From Aphanomyces cochlioides (lineage: Eukaryota > Oomycota > Saprolegniomycetes > Saprolegniales > Verrucalvaceae): DNA of 64,000 nt. Of the stretch, positions 1 to 11,475 are shown piece by piece. How positions within the stretch are numbered: position 1 is the stretch's first letter; the number at the start of each line of letters is the position of its first letter. The DNA is taken from assembly GCA_019828595.1 (NCBI GenBank), contig JAHQRK010000036.1, positions 186,001 through 250,000 of the forward strand. The letters are read 5' to 3'. Under the pieces are notes generated by a model, which ran no database searches, had not been told where the DNA came from, and saw only the letters and a list, made by a program, of their open reading frames with translations. The position numbers and the translations under genes were made by a program.

Positions 1-2
1 AT

Positions 3-3000
3 GCAGTAACAGACTCTGAACAACTAATGTGTATGGAGAATGAACACTTACGAACCAAAGTGACACGAATGACTCAAGACTTAAGTGACGCACAAGATTA
101 TGCTAACTTGATGAGGGAACTGCAACAAACACGTCAGCAAGAAGTCGAGATATGGAAAATGCAATATTCCCAATGCCGTAGCAATGAAACCTCAATGATT
201 GAGCTCAACACCAAGCTTGCCCATGATCTCGAGCAAATCGAACGTGACAGCGCAGAATGGCAAGAGCAAGCAGCAGATTTAATTGAAATGCAGCGTAATG
301 ACTATGAAACACGACTTGAGATTACAAACGAGACATTCAAGGAGAAGATTGCCAGCATGACGGATACGCTTGAAGCCTTGCGGCAGCAGATTCTTCAATT
401 GGAGTCGAATGCGACAATAAAAGATCGTGAAATTACTGCAGCAGAAAGAGCCAAATTCATTGCGGGAGAGACAAACGCTAAGTTGAACTCTCAGTTGATC
501 GAAGTCTCCAAGAAACTTGACGACACGACCAATTATTTGAATGCCAGGATGCAAATAAGTGGAAACCGCGAACAAATGCTGCTTGGAGAAGTCAGCGCTT
601 GGAAGTTCCATTGTTTTGAATTACGCTCAAGAGAGGCTGACATGGTCAAACTTAACGCACGGCTCACAGATGACTTTGAAAGAGAACAAGAGGAAAGTAG
701 ACTGAAGCAAAAACAAACGGCAGAATTAAAGGCATTGCTTGAAGAAGACTTTACCATGCAATTACTCTATACGATCGAATCGCACAAAGGGACTGTAATG
801 TGCCTGCTTCAAGCACAAACGAAGCTGGAGATGAAGATGAAGAGCATGGAAATAACGATAGCAGAGGTCAGCGGCAGATTAGATGAAGAACAACTCGCCA
901 AGAGTGTCACTGAAAGAACTTGTGAGACCACTCTTGTCGAACTACGGGAAGCGAAGAAAGAATTGAGCTTGATGCACGATGGCCTGAATAATAAACAAAT
1001 CGAGCTCGAGTCTTGGAGAGCAAAGTATGTCGAATCTCGAGACAATGAGGCAGCCATGAGAGAACTCAACAATATTCTTACTCAAGGCATTAAGCAGATG
1101 CAAGAAGACATCGCAGCATGGCAAGATCAGGCAGCAGACTTGATTGAAATGCAACAACAAGATCATGAAGCACGTATAGTATTTATTCACGAGCAGCACG
1201 CCACCAATATGTCAAACTTGGCTCAATCAGAAGGAAAATTACAATGTGAAATAGAACGTTTGGAATCAGTTGTGCAGATCTTACGACATAAAATCGACGA
1301 AATGGTTGATGCGAAAATCTCCGTTGACATGAAGAATAAATCTGTGGAGTCCAAGCTGACTCAAGTTACTGAGCAATTAGCTGAATCAAGGAACCATGCC
1401 AAGTTACTACAAGATCGTGAAGAAAATTTAAAATGCCTTGCAAAATCGTGGGAAGATCAAAACTGTTCGAATGAATTTATTGTCAAGTCACATCTAGCAA
1501 ATCTAAATGTCATGCTTGAAGAACAGTATGGAGAAAGATTAGCATCTACAAACAAATCGATTGACCAACTTTTGGAGAAAATGACCAGAACCGAGAAGTT
1601 GTTGCGAGAGAAAGCCCTACGATTAAAAAAATCCATGGATGCGATGCGAGGAACAATGACCAGGACTATTGAAGAAAATTTGGCGCTGAATGCCAATATT
1701 GTCGAACTGAGAGCAAGTTTGGACGAGGCTAGATTCCAGACAATGAATATGCAACTCACACTCCAAAAAAAGGTGGATTCATGGAAATCACAGTGTCTAG
1801 CATCACGCAATAATGAAGCCGCTGCAAAAACCTTTAACGAACAGGCCGTACTGAAAATCCATCAAGATTATGTTCTCTTACAGCGAAAAAATATGGAGTG
1901 TCTAGAAATGCTTCGTGAGGATTACGCTATGCGGCAAGACAAAAAAGAAATTTCGTTCAAAAATGCCATGCTTTCAGCTAACAATCAAATTCATATACTT
2001 CAACAACAAATCGCGCTTGAAATGTTATCCAAAGAAACTGCAATGTCAAATGCAAAGAAGTGGCAAGCTGAAGCTGCAGAATTGGCTACGGCAAGAGATC
2101 GCAGCATTCACGAAAACTATATTTTTCTATCTACAGAACTTAGTAAGCTCTTTTCGTCAGCTAAAAACGACGCGATCAGCAAAAAGAATAACCACAGACC
2201 ATCACAACTGCCGGGCAACCCAGCTGCCCATGAAGCTCAAGATGCTTGCACCATCAATTCGAGAGATTTTGGCAAATTAATGACGACAGATGATAATCTC
2301 GAAGTCAACTCAAGCGCCGGAGACTTTGCACAATTACACCAAGAGGCTGAATCAGACCAAAACGACGCATTCGAGCAATATCCCATGAAAGCTACCGACA
2401 AAGTTATCATCACTGGCCACCTTGTACATGGCGAGTCAAATAAAAGAAGTGAAACAGCTAATTTTATGGTTTCAGTTCAACCACTAATCAAAAACCTCCA
2501 AGCTTACCTGGAGGACGAACACCGGCGTTATACAAAGCAACTTCAAGATATTGAAGAGCAGCACATGAAAAACAAGAGTTTTTTAGAAACGCAGATACAA
2601 ACCCAGAATCAGGAGCTTGACCACTTTCGAGACCTTTGCGCAAATTATGAAGAATTGAATCGAGAACATGAGGCTGAAAAATTGTTGTTGAGTCGAAGTA
2701 TTGAAGCTTTGGAGGATCAACTTGGACGACTTCATATTGAACTGGAGAATAAGCAAAACAAAATTACCAAGCTTGAGTTTGCTGTGGTGAGTGCCGAAAA
2801 CAACGTGGAAACATCCCTTGAGTTGCAACATGCGAGGTTACTGGAGGTTGCAGCTTATCGATCTGAATGCGAGCATTTGAAGACTCTCGTTGATGAAATG
2901 AATTCTCGAATGAGCGAGTTCAAACGGGAAAGATTGGAAAGAGAAGAAGTGCTCGTGTCATCCATGCAAGACGAGCTTCGCACACTTGAAAAAACATATA

Positions 3001-6000
3001 TGAATCAAGCCGCACATTGGAAACAAGTTGCTTTTACCAACGAAAGCCAAATCATCAAGTGGCAGCACGTTGTAGGCTCAACTCAGTTAGAAATGCATGA
3101 GTATCAGACAAGGCAATCTACAAAAGATTCCTTTGTTTGTGGGCATTCGATGCCTGATCCAAGTCCGAACCGAAGAATCGATCTCAACGTGAAATGGCTC
3201 CATGCTCTTCGCTCTGCCCAGCTTGAAATGGATATGTACAAAGAGCTGTCAACTGTTGAGCTGAAGAAAGCCATGGCATCTTTCACAAAACGTCTAGCTG
3301 AATCTACCGCATATTTGACACTTGAACACGACCGAATTGTTGCTGAGCTGGCAGAACGGCTTTGTTCAGAGCAGAAATTGACAGCAAGAATAAGCAACGA
3401 CCTTGCAATGTCCATGGAAAAGTCACGTGTCATGGCAAATGAAATTGAAACCCTCAATGTTGAGCATGACGATCTCCACCGGCGATGCAAAGAAAATGAT
3501 CAGATGTTTGACAAAGCTCGACTTGAATGGATTCACCAGCTCAGAGCTGTGCAGCTTGAAATGGACTGCCTCCAGGATAGCAAGTTACAACAAGATCGAC
3601 AACTTCATGGCTTGGTTGAAGAAAATCATCGCTTGCAATGCCACGTCCAGGATATCATCGCCAATTTCCGCGAAAGCAATGTGACGTCGAGTCGCCAAAA
3701 AAAGATTAGCGATGAGGAATGGCAACGAAGGATTCAAGCACTTGAATATGAAGTGGTTGCTGCTCAGAGTGCATCGCATGCTGCAAAGATTGAAACTGGT
3801 GAAGTTGTGGACAAGTTAAGACAGTTGAATGTAGAGCACTCGAGACTCCAAAAATCTCACAAGGACCTTCTAGTCGACTATGGCACTATTTCAGGTCTGA
3901 TTGATGGCCTTGTATGCACAACTACCTCGTGGAGACAGTATGCTCAAACTATCCAGCTGGCTAGTCCCGAATATCCACACGAACCACACGTTGAGAGCGG
4001 GAGTCCAACGGACTCCAAGATGGACTCCAAGATCATCTCATCACCTGAGATAATGTTACCAAATGTGGCGAGAAAAGAGGTTCATCCAAGCTCGATGCCT
4101 GCTGTGGTGAACTCAATCGAATGTGGGCGCATTGATGATTGCAATCGAAATGTTGTCGAAATGATGGCACAATTGCCATACCATCAAGTTGGGCTAAATA
4201 TAGCACACGAGCTTGACGTTAGCGCCATGCCTGAGCTTGAGTGGATGTGGCACGCTAATGAAAGTGCCAAGCAGATCGACATGGTGCAAGATAAGCCTCT
4301 CATTTCCCCTCGCCGGTTATCACCTGAGGAGACGAGGAGGCAGCAGATGCTAGAAGCCATAAATGAGCAACTCCACCAGTGTCAAGACATACACAGCCAA
4401 GAGATTTCCTTGCTAGAAGCCCAACTCTTGAATGCAGAGACGGAAATTCAGTCGCTCCAAGAATCTATCGTGCATCTCAACCAGACTAACACGTCTCACA
4501 AAGAAGAATTTCGAAATTTGCAGCAGAGGTTCCTCTCGATGCATTTGCTCACAAGACTGCAAACGAAATCATATCCGTTGGTATTTCACGTCGAACCAAC
4601 TTTGTTTGGACTACACAACGCTCTGTTCGCTCCCTCTACGTCATCTTCACCACCTTTGCCAGTCGATACTCATGGTTTTGTGATCGTCCCAGAGGAAAAT
4701 ATAGAAACCAAAACGTTCCTGAGGGACCCGATGCTCTTTGGATTGGACCGAGCGTTATTTGCTCACTTACCAACGCCCTCTTCGTCACCATCCGAGAACA
4801 TCTATGTGTTAGAGACCGCCCCCGAAGGACAATTAGACGACGTTACCTTGATGTGGGAGCCAACGACGTATGGATTGGACAAAGTTCTGTTTGCGCCCTC
4901 TGCTTCGTCTTCTTTGCCATCTTCAAATGATTCTCTAATGTTAGCCACCATTCCTGAAATTACAACAGACGCCAGTAATTTAATGTGGGACCCGACGATC
5001 TCTGGGTTGGACCGAGCTCTGTTTGCTTCGACAGCATCATTACCTCTGGAATCATCATTTGAAATCGATGGATTGACGTCCGATGCAGAAGGAAACACGG
5101 ACACATGGAGATTGACGTGGGAGCAAACGATGCATGGATTGGACCGAGCTCTGTTTGCTTCCTCAGCGTCGTTATCTCTGGAATCATCAGTTGATATCGA
5201 CGGTTTGACGTCCGACGGAGAAGGTAAAACGGACGCTGGGAAAATGATCTGGGAGCCAACGACCCAAGGATTGGACCAAGCTCTGTTCGCTCCGTCTGCG
5301 CCTTCGTCACCGTTGTCATCTGTAGATTTCCGAGGACTGGTGCCAATCCCAGAGGAAAGGGATGTCATTGTCTTGACGTGGGATTCACTGAGTGGTCATT
5401 TTGCTGCACTCATTCAAGAAATGCATCAAGTTTGTGATCATTTGCGAAGGTGTCGCTGCAGTCGATCGGATCTCTTCTCTAGGATACAATGTCGGCTCAA
5501 GACATGCTTCCCTCGTCCAAATATTTATTCAAATCGTGACATTACACTCGGACAAGCGAGCGAGCTAATTCACACATTCGTTGCACTCTGGGTCGAGTCG
5601 CTTAATCACAGAACTCCTTCAAGAGGTTTAGATTATGCTGATCGGAACGACGCTGTTGCTTCAAAATCTTTGAACATGCTGCCAAAATACCAGCGGCGAC
5701 AAAGACGACGAGGTCGAGCCAAAGAACTAAGTCCGGCAGAATGCAGTGGCGTGATGCTTTTGCAAGTTGGGGCGACGGAAATCCAAGCTGGTATTCTTGG
5801 TTTGCCCATGCCCCTCGTGAATTTGCCGGTATGAAATCCCTCTGCTCTCCAGCATCTAACTTTTGACTTTGCTGCCAGTCTCCTCGAGGACTCTTTTCAA
5901 AAGGCCATCTAGTTGACATTGATCGATTTGAAGCCGCCGTTGAAGGCGCATTCTGTCAGTTGGGGATTCATCCTCCATCGTACAAAGTAAGTCGGAAGCG

Positions 6001-6724
6001 TCGTGGCCATCATGAATAATGCACTGCTAGGTTGTCCTCCTGCACAAGCCGACGTTTGACAGTACCGACAAGGAAACTTTAACCGATCTGTTTCTCGATG
6101 GCTTTGGAGTCTACGGCCTCAACTTGACAACTCATGCCCAAGTGTGCCTGCTAGGACGTGATCTACACACTGGACTGGTCGTGGATTTTGGCACAGACTC
6201 AACATGCATCGTGCCCATCTTTGAAGACATGTTGGTACATTCTTCTCAAAGTTAACCTTCATTTAACTCTTACGTAGCTCGATCATGCTCTCGTGACGAT
6301 TCGTCTGGGCGGTGCTGACATTGTCAAGTATTTCACAACAACCAAGGCTGGCGACATGGTCAGCACATCTTCGTCGTCGTTGCTAGATCACCCACGTACG
6401 TGTACTAACACCGAGTCGTTGGTCACGATGAGAGTAGAGGCGCCGATCGATCTCGTCGACGCGATACACGCATGTGTCTCAAAATGCGACCCAGTTCTAC
6501 ACAAAGCCTTGTACAACTCGATCGTAGTCACGGGTGGTCCGTCGGCGCTTCCCGGCCTAGCCAGTCGTCTCGAGCGCGACTTGAATGTCGCAGTCGTCCA
6601 CGTTGAGCCATCCGTTTTCCAAGGCGCGAGTCTCCACGCGACGCACTTGTCACCATACAAATGGGTTCTCAAACCGGACTACGTTGCTCATGGCGCTCGG
6701 ATTGTCCACGCCAAGTGTTTCTGA
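3..6724 (+). CDS. Giant coiled-coil protein fused to a divergent actin-like domain (5' partial)
   Basis: The frame is open to the left window edge, so the N-terminus is missing; the first visible ATG is at 27. Counting from it, residues 1-1500 are mostly charged, heptad-rich coiled coil, like golgins or myosin tails. Residues about 1520-1790 hold six copies of a 43-45 residue repeat. From about residue 1909 (MLLQVGATEIQAGILG) the sequence resembles the first strands of actin. Three introns follow (5829-5878, 5987-6030, 6235-6277), and all four exons join in frame. Later exons give VVDFGTDSTCIVPIFED, like the actin phosphate-2 loop, and YNSIVVTGGPSALPGLASRL, like the actin adenosine-binding GG motif. 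The actin-like part is about 275 residues against about 375 in actin, so subdomains are reduced. No stop separates the two halves, which argues for one polypeptide. Function is unknown; a cytoskeletal or centrosomal scaffold is a guess. Confidence 0.8.
4591..5390 (+). repeat. In-protein tandem repeat of 43-45 residues (GLDRALFA repeat)
   Basis: Six copies of a unit with core W-[ED]-P-T-x-x-GLDRALFA, each followed by a Ser/Pro-rich linker and an acidic stretch. Cores begin near 4591, 4723, 4852, 4983, 5118 and 5252, a spacing of 129-135 bp. Copies four to six are the most alike, with shared linker words such as DGLTSD, which points to recent internal duplication. A seventh, degenerate core may lie near 5380 (WDSLSGHFAAL). 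I do not recognise this repeat. Confidence 0.8.
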
Positions 6725-7150
6725 GGCTCTCGATTGTTCCGACTCCTCACAAACGTTCGCTCACGATCCGTCGAACGGGCCAATCGTCACCTTTCCACCT
6801 CGTCGGCCATCGCATCTGCCATGTCTGATCGGGCATGTGGATCTCCATGTCCATGCTCCAAATTAGAATTTTTAATCAAAATTATACTTGATTCTAGTAT
6901 ACATTCAAAATCAAATTCAATTTTTACTGTTAAAAATAGTCATTTTCAATCAAGGTCTGAAACGTTGGAAGATTTGTATCTCTTTTTTAAAATATATCCA
7001 TTGTACTTGTGATTTGTATAACAAATAAAAGATTGAAATAAAAATAGAATGGAAGTCGAAGCGAAGTTGCGCTGAGCCGTTGACTTTTTCACTGCGAGTT
7101 TGTATGGGCGATCGAAGCGACGGCGGCTGGACGCCTCGCGGCCGCATCCC
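6725..7150. other. Intergenic, partly AT-rich
   Basis: Sequence between the actin-like fusion gene and the CSRNP-like gene. The middle, about 6865-7060, is strongly AT-rich and contains AATAAA at about 7023. No coding frame with recognisable content was seen. It probably holds the 3' end of the upstream gene and the promoter of the downstream gene. Confidence 0.5.
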
Positions 7151-7564
7151 ATGCGTAACATAAAGAATGGCAAGTTTTATTTAGCCGCAATGCAAGGACG
7201 ACGTGTCGCGTTCGGCGGCGTGACCGAGTACCGCTTCGCGTTGGGCTACGGAGGAAGTGCCATTCCCGTCGAGAATGGACCTGCAATTGGACTCGTTGGA
7301 TCACCGATGCGTATCCGATGCCGACCGATCAAGTCCAAGAAACGACCTCTCCAAAAGTACACACGAGACGAACGCGTCGAGATTCTCAAGTCGGCTGGGT
7401 ATGACATGAAGGACATCGTTGACTTTTGCATGGATGCCCTCGACGTCCGTCTATCGCGAAATGCAAACTTGAGACCCAAGAAGCGACCGAAGCAGAGCCC
7501 AGTCGTCCAACGAAATACCGCGCTCAATGCGGCGGCCAATATTGATTATTTAGATGCTATGTAA
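7151..7564 (+). CDS. Small basic protein with a CSRNP-N-like motif
   Basis: An open frame of 137 codons counted from the first in-frame ATG; the frame is open for 17 more codons upstream but without an ATG, so a missed 5' exon is possible. The segment RRVAFGGVTEYRFALGYGG followed by SAIPVENGPAIGLVG matches the pattern V-x-F-x-x-V-x-x-Y-x-F...G-x-S-x-VP...GP-x-x-GL seen at the N-terminus of cysteine/serine-rich nuclear proteins. The C-terminal half is Lys/Arg-rich (KSKKRPLQK, PKKRPKQ), consistent with nuclear location. The cysteine-rich part of animal CSRNPs is absent. The family call rests on this one motif. Confidence 0.55.
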   Translation: MRNIKNGKFYLAAMQGRRVAFGGVTEYRFALGYGGSAIPVENGPAIGLVGSPMRIRCRPIKSKKRPLQKYTRDERVEILKSAGYDMKDIVDFCMDALDVRLSRNANLRPKKRPKQSPVVQRNTALNAAANIDYLDAM

Positions 7565-7649
7565 TGCACGTTTCCGATATCTACATATGGGTTTGAACGC
7601 GAACGTCCAAATTTAGCCAAGCTAGCTTGGGCTCAACCGCCGCACGAAT

Positions 7650-9432
7650 ATGCAGACGCTGGACGACTTGTTTGACTTCATCAAGACCGAAGCACCGTGG
7701 CTCCAACGACATCGTTCTGATGGCTCAACTCAGTGTGAAGATGACAAACAGGAGGCTACCATGGAGCTGCTAGATGCTGTCCTTGTAGAGAATCCACAGT
7801 GGGTGACGTTAACCGATGGAAACGAGGCGACGTTGCTTCACTGGGCAGCCCAACTCGGAAATCCATCGCTTGTCCATATCTTTGTCGATCACGGCGCTCA
7901 AGTTGAAGCCACCGACTCCAATGGTCTTCTTCCGATTCACTGGGCTGCAGCAGCGAACAACATCTCAACGCTGCGAACACTTTTGGATCTCCCAGAATTT
8001 GGTCAACGACTGCTCAATGCTACCGACAAATTCAAACAGCGGACACCACTGCTGCTTGGTGCACAGTACGGCCATGCCATGGTGGTGAGCAGTCATAGGC
8101 GGTGGCAATCCTAGACGTAATGCTAGGTGCTCTTTTTGCTCAAGCGTGGGGCGGACTCGACTGTCGTGGACCGCTCAGGGGTTCGTACAAGCTACTGAAA
8201 TTGATGGCTGGAAATGTCTGTAGGATACATTTCTCCACTGGGCTGCGTACAAAGACGCCACGGATCTTCTCGAAGCTTGTTGTGTCTACAACGACGAGCT
8301 CGGCCTTGATGCATCTCTCTTTCACGCTGTGGATTCCTATGGCCAAACGCCACTGCATCTTGCAGCTCTGCGCGGGTACTCTTTTCTCGTTTGAACTCTT
8401 GACATGGCATGCCAACGATAGACACTTGAAAGCTGTGAAATTTCTCGTTTCAACAGTTCAAGCTGCAACCGAAGATTCTGTGGACAGTAAAGGAGCTACG
8501 CCCTTGGACATAGCTAAAGACAAAGGTCATACCGCCGTCGCCAAGTTTTTAACAGCTAGAGCACGTCAAAGAGCACGACAAGCCGTTCTGCATCGAGTCT
8601 TTGGGGCGAGGATGATGCATTGGCTGAATCTACTGAAGAACGTGCCTTTCTATTTCCAAGCGGTCAATTTGGCCATCGTGCCTTGCTGGTACGGTGGTGT
8701 CCTCTTCCACTACGATACCTACAAAGTACAAGCCCATGCTGCCTTGCTCGCACTCACGTGGTTCTTCTTTGGCTGTGCAGTAAGGCTTGACCCTGGCACG
8801 ATCACAAAGTCGGCTCCAAATGGATCGGAATACACTCACATCATGGAGCGCTTGTTTAGCTACAGCAGTGATGACGATGGCAACATCAACTGGAGTAGCT
8901 CGTTATGCCACAAATGTCGAATTGTGAAGCCACCTCGATCCAAGCATTGCCGTGTATGCAACCGGTGCGTTCAGCTCTTCGATCACCAGTACGTTCAACT
9001 CTCTGCCCGCACTCAAAGTCGTCTTGACATAGCTGTCCCCTGCTTGGGAACTGTGTTGGCCGCAACAATTATTCCTTCTTCGTGGCATTTTCCTCATGCA
9101 TGTCACTAGCTGCATTGACAATGGCCCACATGTGGCTTGACCTGTGGCTAGCTGAAAATACGTGGATGGCAGGCATAGCAGGGATCTACTACTTGAGCGT
9201 TGGACTCATTTCCGGTGGACTTGTCGTCTTGCATCTCTTCCTTGCCACTCAAAACATCTCAACGACTGAGTTCCGCAGGCTGAAGAGGCAAAACAAAATG
9301 CAATTCGATACCAACTACGCATTGTGGCCAAGGAATTGTTTTGAAAGGCTCGGCATGAGCTTTGTGGCGCTATGGCCTGCAAGAACGAAGACATTTCAGA
9401 AGCCATCGGACAAGATTATACATCGCATATAG
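7650..9432 (+). CDS. Ankyrin-repeat DHHC palmitoyltransferase
   Basis: Transfers palmitate to protein cysteines at internal membranes; the architecture matches the Akr1/ZDHHC17 group. Exon 1 (7650-8084) and the following short exons encode ankyrin repeats, for example TLLHWAAQLGNPSLV, PLLLGAQYGHAMV, LKRGADSTVVDRSG and TPLHLAALRG. Hydrophobic segments follow (NLAIVPCWYGGVLF, AALLALTWFFFGCAV), then the cysteine-rich domain with CHKCRIVKPPRSKHCRVCNR. The catalytic DHHC is split by an intron at about 8989-9032: CA joins C to restore DHHCPLLGNCVGRNNYSFF, so the active site is intact. Two more membrane segments lie in the last exon, about 9082-9432. Inferred introns include 8085-8126 (GTGAGC to CTAG), one near 8175-8224 and one near 8378-8426. 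The protein ends with a short basic tail. Confidence 0.88.
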
Positions 9433-9672
9433 CTAAAATCAGAGTGCAACCAGAGCTTCTGCGACGGCAAATACACGGAACAATAAGAAAAAACGTTGAT
9501 ATCAATCCAAAAGAATCTCAAAAACAAAATTGACAACAGCCAACACATCTTCCGCTTCAGAGTTAACTGCTAGAAATATTCATAAGAACAGGAGACGCAA
9601 AAGAAAAGAGAGAGTGCATGGTTTAGGAGTTATAGACTACAGAGGATGGATCTCGTCAAGACGAGATGGATT

Positions 9673-9993
9673 TCAAGGGTACGCCTTGAATCGAGAGCCG
9701 TAGGATGGACCGCCGCCGTACCCGTAGCCAGAATAGCCACCGTCGTTCCCGTAGCCAGAATAGCCACCGCCGTGGCCGTAACCCTGCTTTTCATATCCGC
9801 CTTGGTACTTGTTGCCTCCAGGGTAGCCTCCATACGGGACCGAGTCGTAGCCACCGTCGTACCCTTCGCCATAATCCCCACGAGGACTGTTGTAGCCACC
9901 ATACCCGCCTTGGTGGAACGAGTCACCACCATACTCCGTCGACTGGACACTCACGACGGCACAGCACACCATCGCAAACAAGAGTTTCACCAT
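9673..9993 (-). CDS. Secreted Gly/Tyr-rich protein A, unit 1
   Basis: A 106-residue protein. Residues 1-19 (MVKLLFAMVCCAVVSVQST) form a typical signal peptide. The mature part is almost entirely Gly, Tyr, Ser and Asp in GGY, GYG and SGYG words, with near-exact repeats GGYSGYGNDGGYSGYGYGG around residues 76-95, and an RGD triplet at residues 38-40. There are no cysteines after the signal peptide. The frame is open upstream for 134 more codons, but the ATG at 9993 is preferred because the signal peptide starts there. Proteins of this composition occur in cell walls, adhesives and some antimicrobial peptides, and tyrosine cross-linking is possible. The true role is unknown. Confidence 0.8.
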   Translation of the reverse strand: MVKLLFAMVCCAVVSVQSTEYGGDSFHQGGYGGYNSPRGDYGEGYDGGYDSVPYGGYPGGNKYQGGYEKQGYGHGGGYSGYGNDGGYSGYGYGGGPSYGSRFKAYP

Positions 9994-10204
9994 GTTGGGA
10001 TCTTTCGACGCAAAAGCTACAATGACTTGGTTTACTATCCTCCAACACAGAATCGACGATAAACGGGCCAGGTCGTCGTCCACCTGCTGCTGTTCATTCT
10101 CACCAAGACTCATCGAAAAGAGACAAGACTCGGACTGGTTTACACTTGTCACCACCTCGGTCGTCGTCGCAACCGGCTCGTGTATTCTGCTTGTTGTCGT
10201 CTCG
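9994..10204. promoter_or_regulatory. Bidirectional promoter between divergent GY genes (unit 1; repeated in units 2-10)
   Basis: A 211 bp gap separates the two start codons of each divergent pair. TCATTCTCACC at 10094-10104, about 100 bp before the plus-strand ATG, and TCATTGTAGCTTTT on the minus strand, about 30-40 bp before the minus ATG, resemble the oomycete initiator consensus (TCATT followed by a pyrimidine/A/T-rich tail). No clear TATA box was seen. Function is inferred from position. Unit 5 carries a 3 bp insertion here, and unit 11 keeps only the 156 bp next to its minus gene. Confidence 0.5.
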
Positions 10205-10657
10205 ATGCAACTCGTCGTCTGGGCCATCTCAACGTTGCTTGCACTGGGTGTCGTCGCCCAGTCACCTGCCACAACCGCAACGCCAACTACAACATCCCCA
10301 ACCGATGTGACGTCCACCTCACCACTCACACAAGAATCCGCAGTCGATGGCTTGACGACGGACGTCGACAATCGACAACCCGGTGGTGACGACATTCGAC
10401 CTCACGGTGATAACGACAATCGACACCACGAATATGACAGCGGTGACCCCAGATCGTCTCGTGGTTTGTATGCAAATCGGGTGTTTGTTGACGGTGGTGA
10501 CATAGGAAGCTACGCTGAAGGTCGTCGTCCTGACTACGGTCCCATCGGTGGTCCCATGGGTCCTCATGACGGTGGCCACAACGGCTACTACTACGGCTCT
10601 AACGACGGCTACGGTTCACAACGAAACAATCGTGGCTACGGCTATTACCGCGTGTAG
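10205..10657 (+). CDS. Secreted Thr/Ser-rich and Gly/Tyr-rich protein B, unit 1
   Basis: A 150-residue protein. Residues 1-19 (MQLVVWAISTLLALGVVAQ) are a signal peptide. Residues 20-50 are Thr/Ser/Pro-rich and mucin-like, likely O-glycosylated. Residues 51-115 are polar and charged (Asp, Arg, His). Residues 120-150 are Gly/Tyr/Asn-rich (GYYYGSNDGYGSQRNNRGYG). No cysteines are present. The frame is open 71 codons further upstream, but the ATG at 10205 gives a clean signal peptide. It is divergent from protein A and shares the secreted GY-rich design without obvious alignment outside the tail. Function is unknown; a surface or wall component is a reasonable guess. Confidence 0.78.
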   Translation: MQLVVWAISTLLALGVVAQSPATTATPTTTSPTDVTSTSPLTQESAVDGLTTDVDNRQPGGDDIRPHGDNDNRHHEYDSGDPRSSRGLYANRVFVDGGDIGSYAEGRRPDYGPIGGPMGPHDGGHNGYYYGSNDGYGSQRNNRGYGYYRV

Positions 10658-10943
10658 CGGCATAACTACATTCAACATGATATGTATTCAACATGATCTC
10701 TTCCTTTTGTACACCTCCCGAAAGAGTCGACCCAACATGGTACAGCACTTGGTATCGTGCATATTGCTGTCGGCCATGGACACAATCAAGTCTTTGTGAT
10801 CACCGACTCGATGTCGGCGTCTCGTTGTCGGTGTCTCGTTGTCGGCGTCTCGATATGAATCAGAGATGCAAACGATAGGAGAGAGTGCATGGTTTAGGAG
10901 TTATAGACTACAGAGGATGGATCTCGTCAAGACGAGATGGATT

Positions 10944-11264
10944 TCAAGGGTACGCCTTGAATCGAGAGCCGTAGGATGGACCGCCGCCGTACCCGTAGCC
11001 AGAATAGCCACCGTCGTTCCCGTAGCCAGAATAGCCACCGCCGTGGCCGTAACCCTGCTTTTCATATCCGCCTTGGTACTTGTTGCCTCCAGGGTAGCCT
11101 CCATACGGGACCGAGTCGTAGCCACCGTCGTACCCTTCGCCATAATCCCCACGAGGACTGTTGTAGCCACCATACCCGCCTTGGTGGAACGAGTCACCAC
11201 CATACTCCGTCGACTGGACACTCACGACGGCACAGCACACCATCGCAAACAAGAGTTTCACCAT
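10944..11264 (-). CDS. Secreted GY-rich protein A, unit 2
   Basis: Same 106-residue product as the unit 1 copy; no difference noticed in the coding sequence. Confidence 0.8.
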   Translation of the reverse strand: MVKLLFAMVCCAVVSVQSTEYGGDSFHQGGYGGYNSPRGDYGEGYDGGYDSVPYGGYPGGNKYQGGYEKQGYGHGGGYSGYGNDGGYSGYGYGGGPSYGSRFKAYP

Positions 11265-11475
11265 GTTGGGATCTTTCGACGCAAAAGCTACAATGACTTG
11301 GTTTACTATCCTCCAACACAGAATCGACGATAAACGGGCCAGGTCGTCGTCCACCTGCTGCTGTTCATTCTCACCAAGACTCATCGAAAAGAGACAAGAC
11401 TCGGACTGGTTTACACTTGTCACCACCTCGGTCGTCGTCGCAACCGGCTCGTGTATTCTGCTTGTTGTCGTCTCG

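Noticed and set aside
4802..5368. 188-codon antisense frame across the GLDRALFA repeats
   Set aside because: Its repetitive sequence is a mirror of the sense repeats; no start context or motif.
9673..10395. 240-residue minus-strand frame covering protein A plus upstream DNA
   Set aside because: The extra 134 codons run through the shared promoter and into the B gene; the signal peptide at the internal Met marks the real start.
9705..10799. Further frames in each array unit (106, 69, 86, 83 and 61 codons)
   Set aside because: They overlap genes A and B in other frames or lie in the spacer, have low-complexity shadow composition, and recur only because the unit repeats.
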